A DNA stretch of 64,000 nt. It comes from Anoplopoma fimbria. Lineage: Eukaryota; Chordata; Actinopteri; Perciformes; Anoplopomatidae. This document shows positions 12,683 through 54,356 of the stretch, piece by piece; the first letter of the stretch is position 1; each line of letters begins with the position of its first letter. Below the pieces are notes generated by a model. The model was given only the letters and a program-made list of their open reading frames with translations, was not told the origin of the DNA and did not search any database. The position numbers were made by a program, and so were the translations under genes. The stretch lies in the NCBI RefSeq assembly GCF_027596085.1, contig NC_072451.1:5280231-5344230 (forward strand). Reading direction: 5' to 3'.

Positions 12683-14290
12683 GTTCACAGGGGTTTATTT
12701 TATACATCGGATTGATAAGTTAGTTTTTGGATGTAATTTTGTTGTAGTGTTTTTATTATATTATTATAGTATTTAATACAATTTTGATAAAAATGAGACT
12801 GGAATGGTAATACTGTATCATCATATAGCTTTAATGTGGTTTCAAGTTCAACTACATGTATGTATATTTTGAATTTTAGGTTTTTTTGTAGTATTTTTCC
12901 TTTAGTGGCTCTAGGCAGACACTAGTTGCCATTGTTTTCGGTCAATACAGTCAATAACTGACAAAAATGTCTGTAGAGAATTGAATTGACTGCCTGAAAC
13001 TGGAGGGGAAAGACACTAAACTTTCTAAAGACAGTAAATGGTCAGAACATCCGATCCGACCTGGTATGGCCCTTTAAATGTGTAACTTCCTGTCTTGAAA
13101 TTGCTCCATTTGTTTAGATGAGTTAAAGAAACACCTTTGCTTCTTTTGTGATATCAGCACTGTTAATGTTTTTATTTCCCAAAAATATTTATTGTATATT
13201 AATATCTTTTTAAAAGCACAAAAAGTCCCATTATATTGTTATATATATATATAATGGTTTTTTTTACATGTTGTTTAATTGTTGTGACATACAGTGATGG
13301 ACATTAGGAGAGTTCTCCACTCAGATAGAAATATGAAGGATACACTAATTAAAATATTTTAAGAATAAGGATGTCAGGTGTTCTGCTGGTCCAACATTTC
13401 ACCAAACTCTAAATTCTGTCAGATTTATTGGTGCTAGAGGTGAACTATGGAAGACAGGACCAAATATTAGTATGGATATGATTTGTTGGGTCATTTTTAT
13501 GTAAGACATTGTAGGTGAAGTCTGCATTAGTCCGTCTGTTTCTTTATCATTTCACTGCAGTTTGGTTTTAAGCAAAGCTTTGTGGGAAAAGTCTGCACTA
13601 TATTAGCTCTTAATGATCATGTCAGTCTCAAAAAACTTTGTTAATGAGCAAAAGTGATGCTGAGCTTGTACACAGTTCGGGCCTCTAATGTTTGATCATT
13701 AAAGTCATTGCTTGATTTTTACCATGTCAAACCAAAAATGTATATTTTTGTTTTCAGATTTATAAAATATCAATGTTGTTTACCCCTTGTCCCATTTTCA
13801 TACTTAATAACATGAAAAACATATAGTTATAAATACAAAATAAGCAAGGAGATATGACTTTTTTTAGGATATTCGCAACTTGAAAAATTACTTAGAAAAA
13901 TGTTTTTTATTCTGAAGCAGATTCATCGAGATCCTTTTTTGTGATCATCTTTCAGGAAAACGGATGCTTAGCTCTGAGACATGAGAGAGAAACAAACTGG
14001 GTTAGATTTGTCTGAGTGAACCCGTCTAGAATATGTTATTGCAACCTACCTGTGGAAACCGGAGAGCTGAGACTCTACTGTGACACTTCAACAGGATGTG
14101 GAGGGTGGACCTTTTGACACCAACTGCCCACATGAACTTGCAAATCAAATCTGAAAGTAAACGTTTTCACACTCATTTAAAAAAAATGTGACTTCAACAT
14201 TTTAAATCCATGGCTGTCTGAGCTTTTAGTGAAAAGAAAAGAAGACAAACACAAGAAAAAACACGGAGAAGGTTCGTTATTAGATCAGCA
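12683..14290 (+). other. ZNF-A 3' UTR and spacer to the tail of tesk2
   Basis: AT-rich, no ORF of interest. The first plausible polyadenylation signal on the plus strand is ATTAAA at 13698-13703, which would give a 3' UTR of about 1 kb. ZNF-A and tesk2 are convergent here. Confidence 0.5.
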
Positions 14291-16315
14291 AAAACATCTC
14301 AGTCTGTATTCATCAAGGCAGGTAACAAACTTTATATACAAAAGGTAAGACATTAAAAATATTTTTTCTCATAAATATCAAATTAGATCCTTTATACTGT
14401 AAAACGATGTCATAAAAGTTACATTGGTTGCATAGAAAAGTAGTGATGGGTAGTTCAGAGGAGAAGTGCATTTTTAAGTTCCAACTGAAGCGACTGGACT
14501 GAGATCAGCAGAGACAAGACTAACGTGGTTCATCAAATATAAATCTGATTTTATAACAGTCATTTTGTAAAAAGAAGAGGAAATGTCTCTATTTCATATA
14601 TTCATTGGAGTGTGAAAATAAAAGAAGAAAATGTCATCAGAAGACAAGTTGAAGTAAATGTTAGCTCATGAGGGAGGGAGCGTGTCAGAGTATCCTGCTG
14701 TGAGACAATTAGCTTCTGTTTGGGGATGTGATATTAATTAAATATTAAATTTAAGTAAAATCCTTAAAAAAAAAAAGTTGTAAAACATCTTTTCAGGGGA
14801 AAAAATGAAGGAAAATTAACATTTATTTAGTGCTGATAATTTTCGATAGAACAAACCTTCTTATATGTTTTCAGAAAATGCTCAGCTCAGCTCAGCTCTC
14901 TGTCTGGTTTGGATACTTTCCTCACAACAGAGTGGAAAACTCAACATCCGACACTCGGGCACATCTGAATGGAAAGAACTGGAAAGACCAGGTCGTGCCG
15001 TTTCCCTCCAATCTAAATATTATTCATCCAACATAAGCTGTATTCTGTAAGTAAAATGATTCTATTAACCAAAGTCTCTCTTGAGTTTATAGGTTCACTG
15101 TTTTTTCTTTAGGATGCTAGGGTTCTTTTTGTTTCGGTTTGACTTTAAAGCAAGACTACAACTGCAGCTACTGTGGCCATAGGTGGTTATTTCTGAGGAT
15201 TTTTTGAAGACAGTTGCTTTAATGTAGACATTCTTCAGGGTGAATGTGCATTCTTGCCCCTTGGAGACTGTATTTGTGACACAAACTGTGAGTTGCACTT
15301 CACAGTGAGTCGACAAAATGACTCAGTAATGTCGGTTACACAACAATATCTAAAGTTCGCTAATATTTGCCACCATAAGCTACTGTTCATATCACCAGAC
15401 CAAGTAAGACTTTAGGGGCTAAATCCCTGAGTGTATTGAAGTGAGAAATATTGAGTTATTTAGTCTTTCAAAAGTTACATAGTCTTGCTTTAAACTTTCC
15501 TTTTTCACTTATATTTTGCTTTATTTTCATTGTGTGGTAACAGAGTTGCAAGAGGAGATTGTTTTGAGAACGGGTGGTGTGTTCAAGTAAACTCTGACAT
15601 CTGAGTTTTGAAAGTCGGCCTTCGAGCAGCAACTTTAAAATGCAAAAGAATCTTTGAAAAGGACTTTCTATCCGTTTGCCTACAGCTGGTGTTCTGGATT
15701 TAATGCTCTGACAACACTGCTTGTGAATGCTTTTAGTTTTACAGATTTGAAGTGACCTGATCAAACAAAAACACCACTATGTCAACGAGTGGCTAGTTGA
15801 AATCCTGAACCGAAAACCATCTCCTCTCTAAATTCACTATTTCTGTTAGTTCCCTGTGAATCATTCAGAGGAGACTTGGTGTAAAATATAGAAACATCTG
15901 TCTCATGAGTGTTGTTTTTCAGGCACTCACATTTTCTCGTCTGAATATCAGCGTCTCATAAATCTGAAATGTATGGGAATTTTTTTGATTTCATATAAAC
16001 ATTTGTCAAACTAAAGAACACAGAGGGAAAGTATCAAAACACAAGCTTTGATTTTAAACACTCACACATACACAACACAAGGGATCTTCATACACAAGAC
16101 GCATTAACATAGGAAACCTTTAAAAGAAAAAGAAATCTACATCATCTCACAATATTAAATATAAACAACATCTTCCAAAAAAATAATCTCTATGCCGAGT
16201 GTCCACTGTGTCGATAAAAGCTGTTGTTTTTTTTGTGCTAAATGGAGTCTTGCCCGGTCTCACCTGGGTATGACACTTTGTTAAGTAGTTATTTATCTCC
16301 ATCAGGTGTGCTTGA

Positions 16316-16321
16316 TTTATT
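16316..16321 (-). terminator. Candidate polyadenylation signal for tesk2
   Basis: AATAAA on the minus strand (tttatt on plus), the first after the tesk2 stop at 16597. Position only; cleavage site not verifiable here. Confidence 0.35.
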
Positions 16322-16491
16322 ATTTATCAACATGTGATACATTCACTTGATAGAGAAATCAAGTGCTTTTTCCTTTTTATGTATTTTTTTTTTTCCAAAA
16401 TCTTTGAAATGTGCCAGGTCCATCAGTCACCAGGCTCCATCACGAGGCTCAAGTCCCCTTTTCTTGGATCCAAATCCACCACATCCTCCCC

Positions 16492-16495
<4 letters not shown>

Positions 16496-16581
<86 letters not shown>
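16496..16581. repeat. (GT)n microsatellite in the tesk2 3' UTR
   Basis: About 43 uninterrupted GT units, starting 15 bp beyond the tesk2 stop codon (CA on the transcribed strand). Confidence 0.97.
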
Positions 16582-16585
<4 letters not shown>

Positions 16586-16596
16586 TTACATGTGTG

Positions 16597-42266
<25,670 letters not shown>

Positions 42267-42402
42267 GTTGATGTGAAAGACGGTGATACCAGTGAGGGTA
42301 GTATGGGCCTTTTTCTGCACTGTACCCACATGACAAGAGGACTAGATTGTTTTAATGGTGCCGAGGGTTCCACGGCAGCACAGACTTCACTCTGTTTGGG
42401 TC
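42267..42402 (-). other. Probable tesk2 5' UTR segment adjoining the start codon
   Basis: Upstream of the ATG at 42266 the minus strand reads into a pyrimidine-rich acceptor (attctctcccag) ending at 42403. This suggests a spliced 5' UTR joined to a further upstream exon. Inferred from the splice-site consensus only. Confidence 0.45.
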
Positions 42403-43214
42403 CTGGGAGAGAATATGTCACACGCATAGACTTCAGTTTAATATTTCTTTTGTTGAGGGCACCCCTGGTGACACACCCTGGCTGGATCCAAGATGTTTCC
42501 AACTAGTCGAGTTCCTCACTGCTTGTAAGTGGGGAGTCCACCAGGATGAGAGGGTTTTCACATGTTTGACAGATGTTTAGTGAGCCTTTGGAGACCTGTA
42601 AAAAGTAAAGAGAAAACTTGATGTAGGGTCATTTCTGTGGTTTTATATTACAAGTATAATCGCTGGGTTAATTGTTCACAGATTCTCAGTTATTCCTAAA
42701 AGGATCCTTTTTTTGTGAATCCTATTCTCACAGTAAAGAATGGTGTTGTGGCATGACATATTACATCGACTATCAAACATCCAACCACAGCTGGCCTGCT
42801 ATTATTTCTTTAAAGGTTTGGCTATTTACTAGCAGCTGTAGCTGTGGACTGGGCCTAGGATGGATGAGACAGGCCACTATTGCTCAACAGGCCCAAATGT
42901 AATGGCTGTAATAGGGGCCGATTGTCCAATTATGGGAGATTAGCCAAGGAATAGCTCAGGTCCTGGACCTTTCTGCCATCCAAAACAAAATCAGCAGGGT
43001 ACAAAGGGTAACAGGAAAGGAGGTCTGTGGCTAAAGGTCTTTACAATCCAAAACAATGTGGCTTTTAAGAACACTTTATTCCAGAGTGTGATCTCATGGT
43101 TGTAAATATTTTTCCAATGCTCTGAAAGAAAGGTGGAGTAAAACTCAACTTTGGTGAGTAACGCTGGATGTAAACATAACTTACAAGAAAGCTCCACAGA
43201 GGACCTGTAATGAT

Positions 43215-43450
43215 CGGCAGAAAATGAATTGGCAGCTATTTTGATAATCAGTTAATCATTCAAGTTATTGTTGAAGCAGAAATGCAGAACATCACTTTGT
43301 TCCCATCTGTTAGTTGCAAGGGTTTCTGCTTTTCACTGATGTCAAATATTGTAAGTTGAATATCTGTTGAGTTTGAACAGAAGATGTCACATTGGGAATT
43401 AGAGGAACTTTTTAACCTAGATCAACTTTTCCCTTGTGGTTGAACTATTC
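43215..43450. repeat. Teleost dispersed repeat (tesk2 upstream)
   Basis: Words 'attttgataatcagttaatc', 'gtttctgcttttcactgat' and 'gtaagttgaatatctgttga' belong to a fish family. Two other copies lie at 53015-53225 and, inverted, at 58830-59055. Confidence 0.6.
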
Positions 43451-45420
43451 CTTCAAGTACTTGTGTCCCACAATGAGCTCATGCATATCATAAAAAAAGG
43501 TAATCGAGTTCACACTATCACTTGGGTAGCCGGCCATCGTGTACTCTGAGATTTATGTCACCCCCCACGCAGCAATAACACATTGCAGTCATATATGTCT
43601 GATGCAATTAGAAATTTACAATGCGTGTACACAAGAGGTAACCTGAATCATTCAGTAAAATATATTCCAGTAAATGGGTAGGAACAGTGGCAAATTTAAA
43701 AGGAATTTATTGAACCAAAGCAGAAAGGACAGAGTCAATCTTAGACCAAGAAGAGGTTTCATCAGAATAGATACTAAAAACAGCATTGAGATGACACGGC
43801 CAGATTCTGCCTTGGGCCATTAGCATTACGTCACAGACACTAGACTAGAGGCTTTCTGCAGATCTAGTAGAAAACTTCTGACATCATTCTCTGTCCCAGA
43901 GCCACGTCCTTAAAAGGCTTTTCATCTTCAACTTTCTTCTTTACTCTTCAACAACACTTCATTTTCTGCCCTGTTGAAATCGTACCGCAGGAATAAAAAG
44001 TGCCAGTGCCAAGAAAAATGCAAGCCACAAGTGCCAGGGCCAAGGCTATTCTTTCTCATTGAAGTAGCGTCCCCATCCAAGAACGAGAACTGAGACACAC
44101 ATTTCTTCTACGTCATTGAATCTGAGTAGGTCAAGATATAAATTCACCGTTGACTCAAAAACTGCTAGAAGCCACAGAGAAGAGCTTCTGTGCCCACACT
44201 CGCCCACATCAGTGATCAAAGCCACCGATTCTGACTAAGAACGAACTTCCTACGCTCACTATCACAGTTTTAGTCATGCAAATGATGCAAACTGCTTAAT
44301 ATGCTGAACTCTTAGGTATTCTACAAGATACTGCAGGAGGGTAAAAATCTATCTTTAGTCAGGATGATCTTCCCAGCTTAAAGCAGTATACTGACCACCA
44401 AAAGATATTTTAACAGCCACTTCTGTGGTAAAAAAAAAAAAAGAAAAAAAAAAAAAGATATCATCAGTCCATCAACAGAACACCAACCACAATGACGGCT
44501 ACCTTAGTCATATACTATAAAACAATTTTATACCATTTAAAAATGAGATCATATCACAGAGCAATATGATAACTCTCAATAAACCATACTGCAGGAAATC
44601 TTCTTGATGCAAGTGATTAGAAGAAAAGAAAATTGACAAGCCACCAGTGTGCAATACTATATGTGTATCTAAACTATAGCCTGTTGCCTACATATTCAAA
44701 GGGCTTGGGTTTAAGACACCACAGCAAAGGGACTCAGCATGGAAAAGGGTGGAATTTTAAAAGCTGGACTTTTTTCGGTCTGTAAAATGTGGCTTGTTGC
44801 TACTCCAAAACAGATGGGACATCTCCAAAGCAGCCTCAGGCCAAATGTTTTAACAGTAGTTTTGGGGGACTGAACACTATCCAGCTGTGTCCCGGTGGAT
44901 TACAGACTAATAGAAAATGTCAGCAATAAATCAAAACGTAAGTGATGTTATAATGATAGGTTGCAGCAAGGGTTAAAGTGTCTCTGTAGGGCAAGAGGTA
45001 TTAAATGTGTGTGTGTGAATGTGTGTGAGAGACAGTTATTTGTTCCTAGAGAACTTTGTGTGTGTATACCTGGATCACAAAAGAAGAAAAAAACAAGAAC
45101 AAATCACACTGATTTAAACTACTAATAAAATACTCTCAGAGTAACTGTGTGGATTTTAGTGTTCAGATAGTTGAGAGGTTCACTAATATAAGTAATCTTT
45201 TTGTCAAGTAATTGAGCAAGGTCACGTTCAACAAAAGTGAATAGAAGCCTCTTATCTGTCCACAATCTATTGTGTTGAACTGCAACGATATATGATCCGC
45301 CGCATACCTGTCATTCTTCCAGGGTTTAAAGCAATGAACAAGTTCATGGGGCAAAAAAAAGAAAACCTGCCCATTACGTTGATCCCATAGACAGGAAATC
45401 TTTTTTTTTTGTTTGTTTAG
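43451..45420. other. tesk2 upstream intron or intergenic, nothing recognised
   Basis: AT-rich, mostly unique-looking sequence with an A-rich stretch at 44431-44457. No ORF with domain-like composition and no RNA gene seen. Confidence 0.5.
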
Positions 45421-45429
45421 TTTATTTGT

Positions 45430-45666
45430 ACAATCGGAAAATATAAAAAAAGATAACATTGATAAATAATATTATAGTGCAGGAAGAGGCAGAAAGCCCA
45501 CTGGGCTTATTTGAAGCCTCCACCTATATAATATAAAAAAAAATTTAAATCACAATACTATAACGAATACAAAAAGAAAATACATGTGGTATGAAATATT
45601 GTTGAAAAAGCATTTTTACAAGATATGATTTATAATAATACATTATAAACAACAAAAGATGCAAGA

Positions 45667-45758
<92 letters not shown>

Positions 45759-46560
45759 CATGTGTGCATTTATGTGCGTGTGAGAATAAGCCGGGTTTGA
45801 TTTTGATTAAGGGGATTTGGGTTTGTACCCCTGCATTTACTCCTACACAAAAGTAATGCTACAAGTCCCTGTGAATGCAACAACTACAGATTAAAAATAC
45901 AAACTGAAACATGGAATACATATAATAAATAAGGAAAGTAATTACAAAACAGGGGTAAGATTGTTTTATAAGCATCTTTTGAAACATTTCAGCCTTCATT
46001 TTGTTAAGTGTGAAAAGCCATTCCATAATTTGGTTCCCCTAAATCTTGTCCACAATTGACCTCTAGAAGTAAATAATTTAGGAGGATGAAAGAAGAGGCC
46101 TGCTATAGCAACATAACAGAGGGGAAATAAAGAGAGGAAACAGAAGCAGTAGAGAGAGAGAGAGAGAGCACAAATACATGAGAAAAATAATGAAAAGATA
46201 AAGATATATTACTTTATGAGTGATAAACTGAATAAAAAGCTCAAATGCTGAATACAACCCTTTTAATGCATTAAAACAATCACATCTAGAGCAAGCTTTT
46301 TCTGCAAAATAGTCTGTTTTGGTAAGCATCTTTCCATAATTTGGTTCCCCTCAATCTTGCCCACAATTGACCTCTAGAAGTAAATAATTTAGGAGGATGA
46401 AGATCTAAAGATTGAGGAGTTGAGTAGGAATGAACTTGTGGATTTGCTTTGAAGAAGGTCTTGAAATGTTCAGGAATATTTCCTTCACCTGAAAGAATCT
46501 CATGAGTATGAGTCAACAGCAGGATAATACAAGTCCTATTAAATATGGTGTACCACAAAA
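45430..46560 (-). mobile_element. Degenerate non-LTR retrotransposon 3' end (LINE), minus orientation
   Basis: On minus, about 46560-46290 encodes a decayed reverse-transcriptase C-terminus (HSYSTPQS, LHPPKLFTSRGQLW, RGTKLW), the pattern that ends RT ORFs in fish L2/RTE-type LINEs. A second decayed copy of the same block lies at about 46090-46015. The AT-rich part down to 45430 looks like the 3' UTR and tail, and holds a GT microsatellite. Related copies lie at 48190-48690 and 8560-9830. The clade is not resolved. Confidence 0.65.
45670..45757. repeat. (GT)n microsatellite inside the LINE tail
   Basis: About 44 GT units between the 'acattataaacaac' module and the 'cacaaaagtaatgctac' module. 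Confidence 0.97.
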
Positions 46561-46873
46561 ACATAAACAAACCAAAGCAGCAGCAGTCAGTGTTGTCTTT
46601 TACTTAATTAATAAAGTCTTAAGCCCACTTACCTAAGTATTTCTTTGAGATGTTTACAGGAGCAATTGAAGCTGGGTCCCATGCCTTTCTCTTGTTGCAT
46701 TGATCAAAAAAACCACAAAGTCCAGAAACAGCTGATTGGCTGTTTTGTCAACAAACCCCTAGCTTAGCACAGAGCTAACAAACATTAGCTTGATCCAAAA
46801 CAGGAAGTTTTCTTCCGTCGCAGGCGGGGTTAATAAGTCCAAATCAACCCCCAAAGAAAGGCTGAAGTGACCT

Positions 46874-47060
46874 GGATGTCTGCTTGTGTCGTCCTTGTCT
46901 CCACAAAAGAGCAAAGTGTGGTGTTTGTCGGAGCGCACGGGGTGGTGTTAGTGCTTCATCAGTGCTGCTGTTTGACAGCTCCGTCGTCTCTGAGCTCTCA
47001 GAGTGACTCCCACTGGCCCCGCCCACTGTTGATTGACGGGTGAGTTAGCCAATCAATGGG
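46874..47060 (-). promoter_or_regulatory. Candidate tesk2 promoter and non-coding first exon
   Basis: A GC-richer island with a GC box (ccccgccc at 47017-47024) and a CCAAT box (47049-47053, inverted relative to tesk2) at the far end of a probable tesk2 5' region. A good splice donor on minus (atccag|gtcact) ends a candidate exon at about 46874. No TATA box. Assignment to tesk2 rests on position and orientation. Confidence 0.5.
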
Positions 47061-48013
47061 AAGGCATCTGTGTGCACACTCAAAAAAAAACCTTAAAAAA
47101 AATAAAGGAATTAAAAATAGATTTTAAAAAATCAGTACACTTCTAAAGAAATGCTAAATAAAACTAAAACATTAAAAAATGAGTTTTTGAAGTTTTCTCA
47201 TTGAGAATATTTAAGATGAAATAAGATAAAATAGGATAATCCTTTATTAGTCCCGCAGCGGGGAAATTTGCAGGATTGCAGCAGCATAGGGTAAAGTGCA
47301 CACAAGAGACATAGTAAAAGAAAGACAAGATAAAAATAAAATGAAATAAAAAACAAGTATTATAAATAAGCAATAAAAAACAATATTAAATCCACAATAA
47401 CTGAAATATTATATGTAGTTAGCCAATCAATGGGAAGGCATCTGTGTGCACACTCAAAAAAAACCTTAAAATAAAAGTAAAGGAATTAAAAAATAAATTT
47501 AAAAAAATCAGTACACTTCTAAAGAAATGCTAAATAAAACTAAAACATTAAATATAAAAAAAAAAAGAATATTTAAGATGAAATAAGATAAAATAGGATA
47601 ATCCTTTATTAGTCCTGCAGCGGGGAAATTTGCAGGATTGCAGCAGCATAGAGTAAAGTGCACACAAGAGACAGAGTAAAAGAAAGACAAGATAAAAATA
47701 AAATTAAATAAAAAACAAGTATTATAAATAAGCAATAAAAAACAATAATAAATCCACAATAACTGAAATATTATATGTAGTTAGCCAATCAATGGGAAGG
47801 CATCTGTATGCACACTCAAAACCCTTAAAAAAAAAAAAAGGAATTAAAAATCAGTACACTTAAAGAAATACTAAATAAAACTAAAACATTAAATATAAAA
47901 AAAAAAGTGCACACAAGAGACATAGTAAAAGAAAGACAAGATAAAAACAAGTATTATAAATAAGCAATAAAAAACAATAATAAATCCACAATAACTGAAA
48001 TATTATATGTACA
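47044..48013. repeat. Three tandem copies of a ~365-bp segment carrying a CCAAT box
   Basis: 'gttagccaatcaatgggaag' starts copies at 47044, 47418 and 47780 (spacings 374 and 362). Copies 1 and 2 contain the fish repeat 'cctttattagtcc...gcagcgggg'; copy 3 lacks this middle. The first copy begins within the candidate tesk2 promoter. A-rich throughout. Confidence 0.9.
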
Positions 48014-48189
48014 GAGAGAAAAACTATTAAAGCTATAATTGCACATGTGTCATGTGGTCTGCTGGGAGCAGAGTTGGTTTTGCAGCTTGACAGCAGCAGG
48101 GACAAAGGGAGTGGAATCATCAACTTTGATCTAAAGTGAAGTTTCAAGTTTAAGTACAAGTTCATTTGTGTATCACTTTTCATACAAAT

Positions 48190-48690
48190 GCAGTTAATTT
48201 ACTCCTACACAAAAGTAATGCTACAAGTCCCTGTGAATGCAACAACTGCAGATTATAAGTACAAACTGAAACATGGAATACATATAATAAATAAGGAAAT
48301 AATTACAAAACAGGTTGTTAGGTTGTCTTTTAAGCATCTTTTGAAAAAAAAAATTGTTAAGTGTGAAAAGCCATTCCATAATTTGGTTCCCCTAAATCTT
48401 GTCCACAATTGACCTCTAGAAGTAAATAATTTAGGAGGATGAAAGAAGAGGCCTGCTATAGCAACATAACAGAGGGGAAATAAAGAGAGGAAACAGAAGC
48501 AGTTCAAACAGTAGAGAGAGAGAGAGCACAAATACATGAGAAAAATAATGAAAAGATAAAGATATATTACTTTATGAGTGATAAACTGAATAATAAGGTT
48601 GAATACTGAATACAACCCTTTTAATTAATTTAAACAATCACATCTAGAGCAAGCTTTGTCTGCAAAATAGTCTGTTTTGGTTTACAATTT
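48190..48690 (-). mobile_element. Second degenerate LINE 3' end, near-duplicate of 45838-46325
   Basis: Shares 'cacaaaagtaatgctacaa', 'ccataatttggttcccct', 'aataatttaggaggatga' and 'cacatctagagcaagctt' with 45838-46325, in order. On minus it reads LFTSRGQLWTRFRGTKLWNG, like the end of a LINE reverse transcriptase. Confidence 0.7.
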
Positions 48691-50078
48691 TAACCTCAGT
48701 CGTTGCTGCTTTTGTTAGATTCAATCCTAAATGTGTCTAACCGAAGCTCTTTGATGTGCAACAAATTGGAAGACTTGAAGGCATGGCGTCTTTGTTTGCT
48801 TTTTTATTAACCTATTATTTTTCTCAGTGGGAAAAATACTTCGAGATATGGCCACTGATTCAAAATTTTGCAGCTTTTACTAAAATACACTTTGGGAATT
48901 CATTGGCTAATAAAGAAGTTATAGGCTTCTGTAGGGGCCAAATAGTGTCAAATTTGATAGAATTTTTTCCAACAAGGGCAGGTGCTTTGACCTCAGCTTT
49001 TATGCTCTCATGGAAATAGAGCATCATCTAGTGGACAAAATTAGGCAGCACTGGTATGTACGTCTATCTCAAACAACAGCAAGATATGCATCCTACAGGT
49101 GATCTCAGTTGCTTTAATTACATGTTAGGCATCAGTTTGGTGCAAGTTTGGTGACAACTTTGTGGGGAAAGGGATCTCTATGTTTGGAGTGGGGGCAGTT
49201 TGTTTAAATAGGTGTTGGTCCAAGATACAAGCATAGATACAGTATGTGTTAGCTCAGCCACTCCTTGAGTGTGTCCTGTCAGAGTATCACACAGGATCAG
49301 ACAATTATGCATCACATGACAAATATCAACAGCACTAGGTGAGGTCAACAAACATTTGCTTTCATCTCCTCCGTATGATGAAGGCCCATTTCAACCACTT
49401 ATTAAACACTAAATCCACCATGCCAAGTGTATATGACTTGTTATTTCACAATTAAGATAATAGATCTTATATTTATAATAGCGTGAGTAATACCTATAAG
49501 ATACCAAGTCATATTTATTTTAAAAATTAGCATTCAAAAGTGGTTTGTTGTATTTGGATGGACTTTCTTTGTTATGGCCTCATAAGCGTTGGGATTTTCC
49601 AGAGAGTCTATACATTGAGTTTTACTAATAGAAGCTCATCCGATAATAAATATTGGTAAAGCTAAACCAACAACATATTTGAATAACTAAAGAAAAATAG
49701 CAACCATCAACTCAACTTACATTACTGTATTACTTGTTTTTGTAGCCCTGTGTCAAAAAAAAACTCTTAACTATTTTCGGACTAAAAGTTAATTCTTGAG
49801 ATTGGAAACAGCATTACAACATATTTTATATTTATTACATGTTTTTTTTTCTAAGTAAATATGTGTTATATCAAATCAATTATAATTAAATACAAACAAG
49901 TAATACTTTGTTTTATAACACACTACAATGTTGTTATGAGAGATTCCAAAAGTGTCAACAATGATATGCTCTCGTATGAAAAACTTTTAATAAATTATTA
50001 ATAACAGTGCAAGAAGGCTGCATAAATACATATCTCACCCTGTGTTGTATATGCACATGTACAAATAGTCTAAGACTG

Positions 50079-50082
<4 letters not shown>

Positions 50083-50162
<80 letters not shown>

Positions 50163-50206
50163 GTGTCTTCAGTGTTGTATACAATTTTTTTTATATACAT
50201 ACATAT

Positions 50207-50248
<42 letters not shown>
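50083..50248. repeat. (GT)n then (TA)n microsatellites
   Basis: GT run at 50083-50161 and TA run at about 50215-50248, separated by 'catacatatatacatac'-type sequence. Confidence 0.96.
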
Positions 50249-50250
<2 letters not shown>

Positions 50251-50346
50251 AGTGTGTGTGTGTGTTTCAAAACTGGTTTATGGATTTGTTTAGCTTGAAT
50301 CTTCAGTCTTAAATATTCAAGTTGTAAATACAATTTTTTTTATATA

Positions 50347-50442
50347 CATACATTTGGACACACCTTCTCATTCAACTACTTTGAAGAATCTAAAATATAA
50401 AATATATTCTGGTTTGTTGAGCATTTGTTTGTTTACCACATA

Positions 50443-50475
<33 letters not shown>
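50347..50475. mobile_element. Truncated Tc1-type MITE followed by (TA)n
   Basis: 'tttggacacaccttctcatt', 'caactactttgaagaatcta' and 'ttgagcatttgtttgtttac' are the inverted right half of the 7424-7650 MITE. The terminal ~16 bp are missing and the other side passes into a TA run (50447-50474). Confidence 0.8.
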
Positions 50476-50476
<1 letters not shown>

Positions 50477-50645
50477 AGTTGAATCTTTAAGAATGAAGAT
50501 TCAAGCTATATTTATTTATTTATTTACTTATTTATGTATGTATTTATTTATTATTATTATAATTATATTTTTTAGGTTTTTTTTGTGATTTCATTGTTTG
50601 GGTTTGAATGTGTCTATAACTACTTTATAGTTTGTTATAAACCAT

Positions 50646-50956
50646 TTGTTACTTGTTGTAAACGGGGAGGAGGAAGTTTGCTTTTCGTCTTGTTTTCCTG
50701 TCGAGGTATTTTGTCCCACCGTCGGACCCGTATCACCTCCGTCACATGACCACCAACGCTTCCTGTTACTATTCTGTTACACTTCCATGTTTTTCGCCTC
50801 AAACAGCGACCGTGACGTAAACCACGACGGTGGAGATTCTCACCGTATAAAGTTAGCTTTACGGTCCCCGTCGCTTAGCAACAGCTTTGCGGAAGCGCTG
50901 ACCCCGAGGAGCACGAGTAGTAGAAGGAGGAGAAGGAGGAGGAGGAGGGCACAAAC
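50646..50956 (+). promoter_or_regulatory. Candidate ZNF-B promoter
   Basis: A CG-containing island directly upstream of the ZNF-B ATG, in contrast to the AT-rich surroundings. It holds an ETS-type core (cttcctg at 50759-50765), a CRE-like TGACGTAA (50813-50820) and an RFX X-box-like gtcgcttagcaac (50870-50882, fits RYYNYY-N-RRNRAC). Motif matches by eye only. Confidence 0.5.

Positions 50957-54356
<3,400 letters not shown>

Larger units (their letters stand above)
14291..16596 (-). other. Probable tesk2 3' UTR and downstream spacer
   Basis: No conserved coding sequence. On the minus strand an AATAAA lies at 16316-16321, about 280 bp past the stop; further candidates lie near 15520 and 14822. 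The transcript end cannot be decided from sequence alone. Confidence 0.45.
48691..50640. other. Intergenic, AT-rich
   Basis: No supported gene. An 87-codon ORF at 48756-49019 has no recognisable domain. Microsatellites and a MITE fragment occupy 50083-50475. Confidence 0.5.

Noticed and set aside
46844..47026. A 60-codon minus-strand frame over the candidate tesk2 promoter
   Set aside because: Lacks an ATG start and a family match; better explained as a non-coding first exon.
48756..49019. An 87-codon frame beginning MQQIGRLEG
   Set aside because: No recognisable domain, AT-rich context, no splice or promoter evidence.
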